DNA of 64,000 bases from Xenorhabdus lircayensis (GCF_016306625.1 NZ_JACOII010000028.1:1-64000), one strand, 5' to 3'. Positions 1 to 7,973 are shown, numbered from the stretch's first letter. Numbers and translations are program-made. The notes: a model not told the origin generated them from the letters alone.

Positions 1-57
1 AAAAGGCGAAAATAAAAAGTAGTCTACTGGATTCCCTCAATTCGGGGGAGTTAGAAA

Positions 58-86
58 TGAAAAAGCCCCACTTGATTAGTGAGGCT
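58..86 (-). terminator. Rho-independent terminator after the first Q gene
   Basis: On the minus strand GCCTCAC and GTGGGGC (79-85 and 65-71) form a 7-bp stem with one U-G pair and a 7-nt loop, followed by TTTTTC. It lies about 80 bp past the stop of the antitermination gene at 165-953. A near copy of this hairpin sits at 13914-13939. Confidence 0.6.
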
Positions 87-164
87 TAAATATTCGTAGT
101 GAGTATAGCTAAAATTCCCCACTATTTGGAGATGTTAGGCCAATGCCGGACAAAAAGCAACGGT

Positions 165-953
165 TTATTTTGTCACCTCATTGAATGCGGCTTCGGCACG
201 TTTTTCTTCCGTGTAACACTTACCCGTCAGCTTTTCATAAAAGGGCTTCCAGTTCCGCCGCCATGTCCTTTCATTCAAGTCGGGGATGTAAGCCTTGACT
301 GCCGTATACGCCACTGACGACGGTACCCGGCTGTATCCCCGTCCCGAGCATCGGGGGCAAACCTTATGAACGGGCGTACCCCGTAAAGTTGTCTCTTCCT
401 CATCAAGAATGAGGCCCCGCCCCTTACAGCGACAGCGGTTTGACAGCACACCTTTCCCGTTGCATTGCTGGCAAAGTTCCCCCACTCGTTCGACTTCAAT
501 CCACGGCTCAATAATTACCACACCATCGGCACGAATAATGCCGGGATGTTTTTCAACGTCTTTCATCCCGTAGATAAGCCCTTTCCCCCGGCACTCCGAA
601 CACTGACAAGTCGAAGCCGCTGAACGGGCGTAGTTTTCAAACGCCATCTTGGCTAAGATCACCAGACATGGCCCCAGTTTATTTCCTGCGGCTTTCGATA
701 TCAGTCTGGGGACTGTTCGTCTTGCATATTTGGTCAAGGCTTCTACCGTGCTGAACTTGTCTTCTTCACTGACATCGTTCCTGGCAAAAAATGCTGTCAT
801 CCCAAACTTAGCCTGTGACGCTGCCATCCCCAGAGCCGCCGCAGTATCCATCCCTTTCATTCTGCCCGGTGCGGTACTGGTGGAGGCGTCACTAAACGTC
901 GGCGACTTGGGGTGAAAATGTTTCAGGGCTGATTCGAGTTTCATGCAACACAT
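165..953 (-). CDS. phage antitermination protein Q (DnaJ-type zinc motifs), copy 1
   Basis: A 262-aa protein with repeated CxxCxGxG-like knuckles (about residues 117-122, 163-168 and 201-206) of the DnaJ zinc-finger type. This is the pattern of the zinc-binding family of lambdoid Q antiterminators, which let RNA polymerase read through terminators into late genes. The ATG overlaps the end of the upstream gene (a GAATGTGTTGCATGA junction), implying translational coupling. A nearly identical copy lies at 14703-15491; the two differ mainly over the last 45 residues. Family assignment is by motif and setting; function is inferred from the family. Confidence 0.75.
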   Translation of the reverse strand: MCCMKLESALKHFHPKSPTFSDASTSTAPGRMKGMDTAAALGMAASQAKFGMTAFFARNDVSEEDKFSTVEALTKYARRTVPRLISKAAGNKLGPCLVILAKMAFENYARSAASTCQCSECRGKGLIYGMKDVEKHPGIIRADGVVIIEPWIEVERVGELCQQCNGKGVLSNRCRCKGRGLILDEEETTLRGTPVHKVCPRCSGRGYSRVPSSVAYTAVKAYIPDLNERTWRRNWKPFYEKLTGKCYTEEKRAEAAFNEVTK

Positions 954-1798
954 TCCCCCACCAGATTGAGGATTATCCTGTCCGTCACTGCCCGATCATG
1001 GAACCGCTCTTCTTCCAGTACCCACTTGCAGACGTCTGTCGCTTCCTGACGGTTAACGGCTGGGATGGTCGCCAGTTTCTCTTCAAGATACTCTTCCCGG
1101 TCATAGATATGATATCTTTCGTCATCACCAAATCCGCCCGGATCAAGTTCTTTGGTGGCCACTCTGCGCATCTGATATAACCAGTCCCAATAAAGGAACT
1201 CACGCACCACATCAGACAGGGTGTGCGGTTCGGGAAGGTGTTCAGCAAACCCTTTTGCGGCTGCTTTACGGAGTTCATCGACTTCATTAATGCGATCACC
1301 ACGCATACACCCTTCGGCGTGCTCTTCTTCGTTCCAGTAGTGGAAAGGTTCATAAATTTCAGCCAGTTCCCCCGACAACATTAATTTTTCGGGTTCGGTT
1401 AGCTCCAGTGCCGCCTCATAGCGGGCAAAAATACCCCTGACTTTCGCCGCATCCTGAATCTGTTCTTTCGCACGATCAATATAGCCTTGTGGGTTGTCCA
1501 TGCTCAGGGTGCCAAAGGCAATCTGGAACGGATGCGCTCCCGACTTCATCAGGTAATCGGCGTATTTCTGCTGGGCTGCCTTGGGGGTGATTTTCAGTTT
1601 CTTTAAGGCTTCTTCTGCCGCATCAAGGTGAGCCGGTTCGTTAGTCTTGATGACCTCCAGTACCCACAGGTAAGCATCCACCTGCTTATTGCCGGTGATC
1701 TTGCGCTGAACAGGCAAAGGCTTCACCGTGGCAATTGCTGTACTGTGGCCCGGCTCAGGAAGAGTGAAAAGTGTTTTGTGTACTGTGTTGTCCGTCAT
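941..1798 (-). CDS. P4-like element protein of unknown function
   Basis: A 285-aa soluble acidic protein between the 47-aa ORF upstream and the Q gene downstream, overlapping both by a few bases, so the three are probably translated together. It is rich in Glu, Ala and Leu and predicted largely helical (for example residues 60-90 and 110-150), with no membrane segment or catalytic motif that I recognise. Proteins of this kind occur near the antiterminator in satellite-like prophages of enterics. I do not assign a function. Confidence 0.6.
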   Translation of the reverse strand: MTDNTVHKTLFTLPEPGHSTAIATVKPLPVQRKITGNKQVDAYLWVLEVIKTNEPAHLDAAEEALKKLKITPKAAQQKYADYLMKSGAHPFQIAFGTLSMDNPQGYIDRAKEQIQDAAKVRGIFARYEAALELTEPEKLMLSGELAEIYEPFHYWNEEEHAEGCMRGDRINEVDELRKAAAKGFAEHLPEPHTLSDVVREFLYWDWLYQMRRVATKELDPGGFGDDERYHIYDREEYLEEKLATIPAVNRQEATDVCKWVLEEERFHDRAVTDRIILNLVGECVA

Positions 1799-1941
1799 TA
1801 TTTTGTCTCCCCCGCTAAACTAAAAATAATCTTGTCGCTGAATTCCCGATCACGGGATCTTTCTTCTAATTGGCTGTCTGTATTCAACATACCGATGAAA
1901 TCATTTATTTTCCGGCGGTGTAATCGCGGTAACTTTCCCAT
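1798..1941 (-). CDS. small basic protein, 47 aa, coupled to the next gene
   Basis: ATG at 1941 is preceded by AGAGG at good spacing, and the TAA stop overlaps the ATG of the 285-aa gene (TAATG). The peptide starts MGKLPRLHRRKINDF and ends SLAGETK; it is basic at the N terminus and has no membrane segment. Support comes only from the ribosome binding site, the stop-start overlap and protein-like composition. Function unknown. Confidence 0.5.
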   Translation of the reverse strand: MGKLPRLHRRKINDFIGMLNTDSQLEERSRDREFSDKIIFSLAGETK

Positions 1942-2052
1942 AATGCCTCTGCTATGTCGGCTGAGAGACAGGCGGCTTATGCCTGTTTGGCGGAATACCC
2001 CGGCAACGTGTTACCCAATGCCGGCCAGAAAGAAGCCTGCCCCCAATTTGAT

Positions 2053-2162
2053 GTTGTCTCAAAACCCCGCTGAGTTGCCTCGTGTTGTCTCAATATAGAA
2101 ATAAAAAACCTTATAATTCATTGTATTAATAAAAATGAGACAACTGAGACAACCGAGACAAC
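2053..2162. other. candidate replication origin: inverted iteron arrays around an AT-rich core
   Basis: GAGACAAC occurs three times with an exact 9-bp period (2137-2144, 2146-2153, 2155-2162). Its reverse complement GTTGTCTC occurs at 2053-2060 and 2084-2091, with a one-base variant GTTGCCTC at 2074-2081. Between the two sets lies about 45 bp of almost pure A and T (2092-2136). The array begins 24 bp past the stop of the primase-helicase gene. In P4 the alpha protein binds short repeats at ori and crr, so an origin or initiator-binding site is the natural reading. That role is inferred. Confidence 0.5.
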
Positions 2163-2186
2163 ACCTTTTTTCTCTCACATGAAAGA

Positions 2187-4886
2187 TCAGGCTTCTTCTT
2201 CGGACTCCGGCACTAACACCATGATGTAAGCCCGTTGCTGAATACCCCCCAGATGCTTAAGACGCGGCGTCTTACCCTGATAACTGCGCCCACTGGCCGG
2301 CTTTCGGAGTATCCCGTGCTTCACCAACGTATCGGCGAACATGTCCACGTTAAAGCCGCGGGCGATCTCCTGCTTAAAGGTGGCCGGCAAGGTATAGAAC
2401 ACCACCGGATCATCCTCATGCAGCCCTTTCCTTTCCCGGTATCCGGCTAAGTCCCGGATGGGTAAGTCCCGTTCGTCGTAAGGCAGCGGCGCATAACGGC
2501 TCATGCCGTGGGCGTTCAGGAAATCGGCGGCCTGCTCGACAATCTGCTCCAGTTCTTTGTTGCCTGTGCCGAACTCAGCCACCCACACATTGAAGATATA
2601 TTGCAGCACATCCCGGCAGTGCTGCTTATCCCAGCCCGTGATAACCCGCCCCAGCATTAAGGCCGCTTCCAGCACGGCAAAGCGATCACTGACCCGATGC
2701 ACCTGTTCGCCATAGCTTTCCGGTATCAGCTTGCTCCAGCGTGACTGGGCGTCGAGATAGGCTTTTTTCGCTTCCCTCTGGTGTGATGATAAGTAACTGA
2801 TCCACTCACGCCCGGCCGCCCCATGATGTTCACGGCAGCCCCGCTTCAAGGCGTCTGCATGGGCCTTGCCGCTGTCCAGCCCATGTAAGTTTTTTGCCCT
2901 TTCCATCGGAATATTCAGCAGCCTGACCAATTGCCCGGCATTAGTCTTGATCCCCGCTTCCATCAGGAACGTGGGGATATCTTTTTCCCCGGTACTGATG
3001 GCCACCGTCCGCCAACTGGCTAAAGGTCGGTTGCCGCCTTCTTTCGCCCCCTGTATCTTCCCCTTGCCATTGAACAGGGTATAGGCGGAAGTATGAACAT
3101 GTTTCGGGTTTGCCCCCTGTCCCACCTCATCGAGTGACAACAGCCCGTCATTGTGTGCCAGTGCCTCGTTGGCGATCCCCAGTGCGGTGCCGTACCACGT
3201 CAGCCGCTGTTCATCCGGTTTACCGTACAGACTGGTGGCAATATCTGCCGTGGTGGTTTTACCCGCCGTGGACTGGGCATACAGATGCACCCCGAACCCA
3301 TCCGCCCCGACAATCCCTGTCATTGGTGCCGCTAATGCTGTTGCTACCCCCAGCATCATAAACGGGTTATTGCCTGCCAGCCGGGCCACATGCTGACGCC
3401 AGCCTGCCGTCGTGCCTGACACCGTGTACGCATTGGCAGCGGCACTGCCCCCGTTAAACAACACCGGCTGCTCTGGAACACCTATCACGGAGCCGTCCGG
3501 CATGATATAGGCCCCTTTATGCCAGCCTGATTTTGCGGTCATGCTCCAGATTTCCTTTGTGTAGCTACGGATCAGCCAGTCCGCCAGAATCGCCCTGAGA
3601 TTGCTTTTCGTGGTGACCTGCACACCGCCCGCCTTGAGCATTCGCCAGCCCTCGCGCTCGCCGATATCGGCCGCGGCAATCCCTTTAATCACCGGATCTT
3701 TGTTACCCTTGGCCTGCCAGCGGACAATCAGATACTGTTCTTCGTTTTCATCAATGCCCGTCCCGATGACGGCCACGGGGGAGCACAACCATTGTTCGGG
3801 TTTAATGATTTCCCCGGTTTCTTTGTCCAGTTTGGGGGTCACATAAAAAACACCGTTATCCCGCGCATCAATAAACGGTATCAGCGGATCACACTCTTTC
3901 TCGCGGGGGGCGTCCAACGGGATCACCACGGTTTCTGACACGGTTCCTTGCTCTCCTGCCTGATATAATCCGTGGCTAAATGCCTGTTTGGCTGCCTCAA
4001 CACCGTGCTGCTGACGGTAATCATCCCAGTCGGCTTTATGCTCCGTAGGCGGTAACGCAACCCAGCCATTGACAGCCTTAGCCGCTTTTTCGGCTGAAAC
4101 CTTGCCCTTATTGGGTTCACCCGGCTCAATGTCGTTATCCGCCGCGATGATAATTTTCGCGTTTGGATAATGCCCCCTGACCCATTGTGAGACAGGCAAT
4201 AAATTACCTGCATCGAACGCGGCCAAAGTCAGCCCATCATGCAATTGACTGACCGTTAAGGCCGTCGCGTAACCCTCAGCAATCAGCACCGTCTCCGGCG
4301 AGCCACCCAGTGCTGATAAGGGGGTAAAGCTCCCCTTTTTCTTCGTGCCCGTAATAAACCGTTTTTTACCGTCCGGCTTAATCTTCTGGCCTCCCGTCAA
4401 TTCATCCCCGCGCTGCACGGGCAGAATGATAGTGCCATCAGATAACAGCCTGACGGGGTGAGGAAGTCCTTTGCGTTTCAGGTAGTCCGACTCGCCTAAA
4501 ACAGAGCCTTGTATCAGCCTTGTGGCTTCCTCAATGGCTGACTGCATATTAGGAGACTCTGATTTGGGAGCCTCCTTTCTGGCAGGTTCCGGCAAGGGCA
4601 GCGCTAAAACATCAGACACCGCCTTTACTGCCTCAGTGATCGTTATCCCTTTAACCTTCATCAACAAATCAAACCCATCCCCATGATTGGGGTGATCACA
4701 CTGGCGACAATGCCAGTCCCCGTTACCGTGGTCGTCGATGAAGTGAAAGCGGTCAGTGCCCCCACAAATGGGGCAAGCGCCATGCTTACCCTTTGCTGGT
4801 ACATCCACACCACAAGCCGACAGCAACCCTTGCCACTGATCTTTAGCCACTGCCTTCACTGACCGGACATCAATATGATTTACCAT
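2187..4886 (-). CDS. primase-helicase of a P4-like satellite (zinc ribbon, TOPRIM, DUF927 ATPase)
   Basis: An 899-aa replication protein. A zinc ribbon CPICGG...CRQC lies at about residues 38-65, as in P4 alpha-type primases. A TOPRIM-like core follows, with VLIAEGYATAL (about 200) and IIIAADND (about 250). The C-terminal half is a DUF927-type ATPase with Walker A STAGKTTT (about 545) and Walker B LLSLDEVG. It probably primes and unwinds DNA at the element's own origin, and iteron-like repeats lie just past its stop. The start overlaps the end of the upstream ORF by 7 bases. Confidence 0.85.
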   Translation of the reverse strand: MVNHIDVRSVKAVAKDQWQGLLSACGVDVPAKGKHGACPICGGTDRFHFIDDHGNGDWHCRQCDHPNHGDGFDLLMKVKGITITEAVKAVSDVLALPLPEPARKEAPKSESPNMQSAIEEATRLIQGSVLGESDYLKRKGLPHPVRLLSDGTIILPVQRGDELTGGQKIKPDGKKRFITGTKKKGSFTPLSALGGSPETVLIAEGYATALTVSQLHDGLTLAAFDAGNLLPVSQWVRGHYPNAKIIIAADNDIEPGEPNKGKVSAEKAAKAVNGWVALPPTEHKADWDDYRQQHGVEAAKQAFSHGLYQAGEQGTVSETVVIPLDAPREKECDPLIPFIDARDNGVFYVTPKLDKETGEIIKPEQWLCSPVAVIGTGIDENEEQYLIVRWQAKGNKDPVIKGIAAADIGEREGWRMLKAGGVQVTTKSNLRAILADWLIRSYTKEIWSMTAKSGWHKGAYIMPDGSVIGVPEQPVLFNGGSAAANAYTVSGTTAGWRQHVARLAGNNPFMMLGVATALAAPMTGIVGADGFGVHLYAQSTAGKTTTADIATSLYGKPDEQRLTWYGTALGIANEALAHNDGLLSLDEVGQGANPKHVHTSAYTLFNGKGKIQGAKEGGNRPLASWRTVAISTGEKDIPTFLMEAGIKTNAGQLVRLLNIPMERAKNLHGLDSGKAHADALKRGCREHHGAAGREWISYLSSHQREAKKAYLDAQSRWSKLIPESYGEQVHRVSDRFAVLEAALMLGRVITGWDKQHCRDVLQYIFNVWVAEFGTGNKELEQIVEQAADFLNAHGMSRYAPLPYDERDLPIRDLAGYRERKGLHEDDPVVFYTLPATFKQEIARGFNVDMFADTLVKHGILRKPASGRSYQGKTPRLKHLGGIQQRAYIMVLVPESEEEA

Positions 4887-5185
4887 TTGGGGAAGCCCTC
4901 GCGGTGATGGATTTCAAAATCCGCATGCTGGGCTGTGTCGTTCAGCGCTTCGGCGATCCTCGGCAAATACATCAGGGCTTCACCCACGCGGCGTAAATCC
5001 TCCCTTGCCTGACAATCTGCATAGTTTTCATTATCGGCAGACCAGAAAGCCAGTTCCCCCATTGCTGACATGGCCGCCATCACTGCACTGTGTGCGCCAT
5101 CTGAATGCTTACGCAAATCTTTCAGTTCCTCAGTGTCCATAGCGCTAAAGTTGTTGCGTACCAAGTGGTTATAGATATCAGACAT
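4880..5185 (-). CDS. small satellite-phage protein of unknown function
   Basis: I place the start at ATG 5185 (MSDIYNHLVRNNFSAMDTEE), preceded by GGAGAG on the minus strand, rather than at the upstream in-frame ATG. This gives 101 aa, acidic and probably helical, with no membrane segment. It overlaps the primase-helicase start by 7 bases and lies 2 bases past the stop of the 56-aa gene upstream, so it belongs to the same leftward operon. Function unknown. Confidence 0.6.
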   Translation of the reverse strand: MSDIYNHLVRNNFSAMDTEELKDLRKHSDGAHSAVMAAMSAMGELAFWSADNENYADCQAREDLRRVGEALMYLPRIAEALNDTAQHADFEIHHREGFPKW

Positions 5186-5187
5186 AA

Positions 5188-5358
5188 TCAGGCTCTCCCT
5201 GCGTAGGTGTGTTCTTTGGTGAAACGGCTTAATGGCATGATGCACGGGGTGTTATAACCCTCACGGACAAAGGTCACGCGGTTAAAGGCTGTCAACAGCA
5301 CTTGCACGGTTTCCCCGTTCTTATGGGTGTAATAGTCATGAGGTGCTGGGTTACGCAC
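5188..5358 (-). CDS. DUF4222-like small phage protein, 56 aa
   Basis: GTG at 5358 is preceded by a full AGGAGG seven bases away. The 56-aa product includes a run of beta-strand-like segments (VQVLLTAFNRVTFVREGY) followed by a Pro/Cys stretch, resembling my memory of the DUF4222 family of short prophage proteins. The GTG lies inside the last codons of the upstream Icd-like gene (8-base overlap), and the stop is 2 bases before the next start. Function unknown; the family name is from recall. Confidence 0.6.
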   Translation of the reverse strand: MRNPAPHDYYTHKNGETVQVLLTAFNRVTFVREGYNTPCIMPLSRFTKEHTYAGRA

Positions 5359-5542
5359 GGTTCACCTCCTGACGGGAAACAAACACCAGATTAGACTTAC
5401 CCGCCAGTAAACGGGCTTCACCTTCACAGTCCGCCAGCACAGTAATGAGGCGTACAGGGTGAATATCCACCAGTCGTTGGTTGCCTGATGCAATTAGGAA
5501 TGTAAATTTAAGGTGAGTTTGGGTATGCTGTATGTCAGCCAT
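5351..5542 (-). CDS. Icd-like host cell division inhibitor family protein
   Basis: A 63-aa protein with the pattern FTFLIAS...VRLITVLADCEGEARLL..LVFVSRQ. This resembles small P4-like proteins annotated as host cell division inhibitor Icd-like, which share TFxFLxL, VTxxADTExxAR and a final aromatic/VSR segment. It lies at the family's usual place, between the immunity region and the primase operon. Toxicity to host division is known only for some family members, and nothing here proves it. Confidence 0.55.
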   Translation of the reverse strand: MADIQHTQTHLKFTFLIASGNQRLVDIHPVRLITVLADCEGEARLLAGKSNLVFVSRQEVNRA

Positions 5543-5556
5543 GATGTAAGACTCCT

Positions 5557-6624
5557 TTACATTGTGGTTAGAGGCCCGGTTAGTGTTCGCGCACTACTGG
5601 GCTTCGTTGTTTGTATACCTTGAATACTCAAGGTGTGTTTCATGTTATTTTTATATGGAACACACGTCAAGACTTTTTTGTATTTCTTTTTTGTGTATAA
5701 TGAAACACACCAATTGTAAGGAGTTTCATTAATGCCAACACCAAACAAAAATGCAAAGTCACAATTAACTACTGTTCGCGTACCCCATGATGTAATGGAG
5801 GGAATGGAAGAAGTAAAACAAGACAATGAAAGCAACGCCGGATTTATTATCACTGCAATGCGTGGAGAAATAGCCCGCCGCCAAAGTGAGGGTAATAGTA
5901 AAAATCCACTACTCTCCTCCCTTGATGCCCTTGCCCGTGTCGAAGAAATCGGCACAAAAGCTAATGAAGAAATAAGACTGCTTATCAGTGTTGCGCAGGA
6001 AGAACTCCAGCAACGCAAAACCAAAGCATTACCTGAGCAATAACTAACCAACCCTCTTAAAGATGGTAGCCTAACCAAACCTCTTAAAGAGGTGAGCCTA
6101 ACTGAACCTCTTAAAGAGGGGCAGCTTTTAAGTGACTGTAATTCCTCGTAACTCAAATCTGAGTCACGGTTAACTTGCTGATTTATACCGTAAAGCATTT
6201 TTGCTTTACGCCAAAGGGTAGCATTCGCCGTGCTATCCTTTTCTTTTTGCACTCCACTTAATGAGGATCGCAAATTAACCGCGTCGCTAAATGATACACG
6301 CATATTATGACCAGACTGCATATTTGCCGTCTGATTAGATATCAATGAGTTAGGTAACCAACCCGATGTTATCGGGTACCCTAAAGTATGACCAAACGCC
6401 AAATCTGGCGTTTGAATATATATCAATGGGTTAGGTAACTGATCCGAAATCATCGAAGCAGCCAAAGTGAGGACTTCGAAAGAATCAATAAGTTGCCGTA
6501 GGTGTGAGAAATATTCCGTATACCCCTTGGTAAAAAATTTCGCTGATAACCACCCCGATATTATCGGGGAGCCTAAACTGAGGACTTCGGTAATAGGGCT
6601 ACCCCTATAGCTAATAACTACCAT
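5557..6624 (-). CDS. long coupled ORF in the P4-type immunity region (Ash-like, doubtful)
   Basis: An ATG overlaps the TGA of the 310-aa gene (TGATG) and is preceded by GAGGTGG, so translation could restart here for 355 codons. The N-terminal part has repeated phrases (SPIISGWL, YPITSGWL, SLISNQT) like the repetitive Ash-type ORFs of P4 immunity regions. The C-terminal third is antisense to the better supported RHH gene and is probably an accident of composition. It may be only a leader whose RNA hairpins matter more than the peptide. Confidence 0.3.
   Translation of the reverse strand: MVVISYRGSPITEVLSLGSPIISGWLSAKFFTKGYTEYFSHLRQLIDSFEVLTLAASMISDQLPNPLIYIQTPDLAFGHTLGYPITSGWLPNSLISNQTANMQSGHNMRVSFSDAVNLRSSLSGVQKEKDSTANATLWRKAKMLYGINQQVNRDSDLSYEELQSLKSCPSLRGSVRLTSLRGLVRLPSLRGLVSYCSGNALVLRCWSSSCATLISSLISSLAFVPISSTRARASREESSGFLLLPSLWRRAISPRIAVIINPALLSLSCFTSSIPSITSWGTRTVVNCDFAFLFGVGINETPYNWCVSLYTKKKYKKVLTCVPYKNNMKHTLSIQGIQTTKPSSARTLTGPLTTM
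5632..5711. promoter_or_regulatory. promoter and palindromic operator of the RHH gene
   Basis: GGTGTGTTTCAT (5632-5643) and its exact inverse ATGAAACACACC (5700-5711) flank the 5' region of the small gene at 5732, with a partial third copy, GGAACACAC, at 5657-5665. A TATAAT -10 box (5696-5701) overlaps the right arm. A ribbon-helix-helix product acting on its own promoter through this operator is the simple reading; it is inferred. Confidence 0.5.
5732..6043 (+). CDS. YlcI/YnfO-like ribbon-helix-helix regulator
   Basis: A 103-aa protein beginning MPTPNKNAKSQLTTVRVPHD. A short basic beta strand (SQLTTVRVP) is followed by two helices, the layout of ribbon-helix-helix repressors, and it resembles prophage YlcI/YnfO proteins. 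The C-terminal half is a charged helix that may support oligomerisation. The start has AAGGAG eight bases upstream and a TATAAT -10 box. It is the only rightward gene in the left operon block and is probably a repressor of the element. It overlaps the long antisense ORF at 5557-6624; codon choice and upstream signals favour this one. Confidence 0.65.
   Translation: MPTPNKNAKSQLTTVRVPHDVMEGMEEVKQDNESNAGFIITAMRGEIARRQSEGNSKNPLLSSLDALARVEEIGTKANEEIRLLISVAQEELQQRKTKALPEQ
6044..6125. repeat. three 27-28 bp direct repeats with internal palindromes
   Basis: Copies at 6044-6070, 6071-6097 and 6098-6125 share CTAAC..A.CCTCTTAAAGA. Copies 2 and 3 hold the odd palindrome CCTCTTAAAGAGG. On the minus strand the 27-bp unit keeps frame and encodes a 9-residue repeat ending SLRGLV. 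Placed just past the RHH gene, they could be operators, hairpins ending both transcripts, or coding repeats. Confidence 0.7.
6290..6600 (-). promoter_or_regulatory. degenerate 80-bp hairpin repeats, P4-type immunity-like region
   Basis: Two to three degenerate units of roughly 85 bp share ATATCAATG(A/G)GTTAGGTAAC and hold stem-loops such as CCCGATGTTATCGGG, AACGCCAAATCTGGCGTTT and CCCCGATATTATCGGGG. P4 controls its early operon with a short processed RNA that pairs with repeated target sequences inside the same leader and causes termination. The position, upstream of the Icd-like and primase genes, and the repeated hairpins fit that design. No RNA ends can be assigned from sequence alone. Confidence 0.4.
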
Positions 6625-7556
6625 CACAACACCACCTCTCGCAGTTCTATTCCTTTCGCTGTGTAACCTTGAACCCGAACGCCCTCGACACGGTGGCGCT
6701 TCTTGGTCAGAAAACGGATGTGATCGGCATAGACATAAAGCCACTGACCATCTACAGCAATATGCTCGAAGGCTCTCACTGGTCGTTTTGCATACTGGAC
6801 AAAAGGAGTAAACCTATTGATTTTATTTACTTCTTTTGTGCGCACCCCTCTGATGCCTTTTTCATTATTCCTATAAACCCAGACATCATTTATTTTCCCT
6901 GTAATTTGGCGGGTACGAACCTTGATATAACCCAATCGACGCATAAGCCTGCTGAACTCAGCATCATTACGAATTAACCTGCTCAGATATTCCAACGGCT
7001 CACATTTCCAGCCTTTAGCCTGATAACATTTCGTCAGTTCGTTATGGTGCTGCTTATTGAGAATGGTGTACTTATCTGGCTGGTTTGGATTGCGGTATAA
7101 AATCCAGTTATCCATGGCCTGTTTCCGTTGCTTCTGGTCAATCAGTAACGCGAACGTAGCTAAAGGCGCACCATTTTTACGGGTATGATATTCAGAACTG
7201 ATTGAAGCGATGATATTCAGGGCATAGCTATCAATATCTTTTAGCTGGACAAAACCATAATAATCATTGCTTTTCAATTGGTTGACTGTGCGCACCTCTG
7301 AATGATATTCATAAGATTGCTTATCCTTTCCTGTCAGCCCTGTATCACTTTCTGCGTCGTGAACCGATACACCAGAATTAAGCCAAACTAACCCCTGGCC
7401 ATTATGACGTAATCCCAAATCGGTGAGTGTACAAATACCCTTGTTAATCGATGACCAGTTACCTGAAATAACCGCCTTACGGATAATTGGAATATCGCTC
7501 TGGCTAAATTTAGGGTGAGTTTGACCGTTGCCAATCAAGGCAGTAATTTTTTCCAT
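6624..7556 (-). CDS. 310-aa satellite-element protein of unknown function
   Basis: Follows the AlpA-type regulator and the 23-aa ORF, with AAGGAA upstream of the ATG. The protein is soluble and basic, especially in its last third (residues 210-300: TRQITGK, KGIRGVRTKEV, TKKRHRVEGVRVQGY), which suggests nucleic-acid contact. I see no catalytic motif and do not recognise the family. It occupies the slot between alpA and the immunity region where P4-like islands carry variable genes. Confidence 0.6.
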   Translation of the reverse strand: MEKITALIGNGQTHPKFSQSDIPIIRKAVISGNWSSINKGICTLTDLGLRHNGQGLVWLNSGVSVHDAESDTGLTGKDKQSYEYHSEVRTVNQLKSNDYYGFVQLKDIDSYALNIIASISSEYHTRKNGAPLATFALLIDQKQRKQAMDNWILYRNPNQPDKYTILNKQHHNELTKCYQAKGWKCEPLEYLSRLIRNDAEFSRLMRRLGYIKVRTRQITGKINDVWVYRNNEKGIRGVRTKEVNKINRFTPFVQYAKRPVRAFEHIAVDGQWLYVYADHIRFLTKKRHRVEGVRVQGYTAKGIELREVVL

Positions 7557-7567
7557 GATGTTATTCC

Positions 7568-7639
7568 TTAATTGACAGGTTTACGGCTATACGGGTTATT
7601 CACATTGTCTACTACTGGCAGGAATATCAAGTTTTTCAT
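7568..7639 (-). CDS. 23-aa ORF coupled to alpA
   Basis: The ATG overlaps the alpA stop (TAATG) and the frame runs 23 codons (MKNLIFLPVVDNVNNPYSRK...) to a TAA just before the ribosome binding site of the 310-aa gene. The overlap and tight fit suggest it is translated, perhaps only to couple the flanking genes. Function unknown. Confidence 0.35.
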   Translation of the reverse strand: MKNLIFLPVVDNVNNPYSRKPVN

Positions 7640-7854
7640 TACATTACCTCGCCGCGAGATTCAGCGATACGCTGATCTATCCAGTCATCAATTTCTGACT
7701 CAATAAAAGCGATTGAACGAGTGCCAATTTTGACTTGCTTTGGAAATCTATTATCTGCAATGAGTTTGTAAATCCACGCTTTACCGTAGCCAGTTCTGCG
7801 CTGAACTTCGGGTAAGCGGATAAGGTTTTCTTTCTGAGTGTTGACTGTTGGCAT
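7639..7854 (-). CDS. alpA: AlpA-family excisionase/transcriptional regulator
   Basis: A 71-aa protein with the MerR-like winged helix-turn-helix of the AlpA family: LIRLPEVQRRTGYGKAWIYKLIADNRFPKQVKIG, then AFIESEIDDWI. In P4-like and CP4-57-like islands AlpA proteins activate int or act as excisionases. AGGAGG precedes the ATG. Fits the standard place near the integrase. An 11-bp inverted repeat lies about 90 bp upstream (7944-7973). Confidence 0.85.
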   Translation of the reverse strand: MPTVNTQKENLIRLPEVQRRTGYGKAWIYKLIADNRFPKQVKIGTRSIAFIESEIDDWIDQRIAESRGEVM

Positions 7855-7943
7855 ATAGCCCTCCTGTTATCTAGTCCTTGATTCGCCTTAGTGGACGTTT
7901 GTTGATTACAGGAGGAATATACAAAACTTATTTGATGCTTTTC

Positions 7944-7973
7944 GTAATATTACAAATTCAAATGTAATATTAC
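7944..7973. promoter_or_regulatory. perfect 11-bp inverted repeat upstream of alpA
   Basis: GTAATATTACA (7944-7954) and TGTAATATTAC (7963-7973) are exact inverses separated by 8 bp. They lie about 90 bp upstream of alpA and overlap the last codons of the neighbouring ORF. The geometry is that of a dimeric repressor operator, though a weak hairpin is also possible. The binding protein is not known. Confidence 0.4.

Noticed and set aside
1628-2098. 156-aa plus-strand ORF
   Set aside because: Antisense to the 285-aa and 47-aa genes, without a ribosome binding site; it also runs through the candidate origin.
6044-6125. Three 27-bp repeats considered as a CRISPR array
   Set aside because: The repeats are directly adjacent with no unique spacers, and no cas genes are present.
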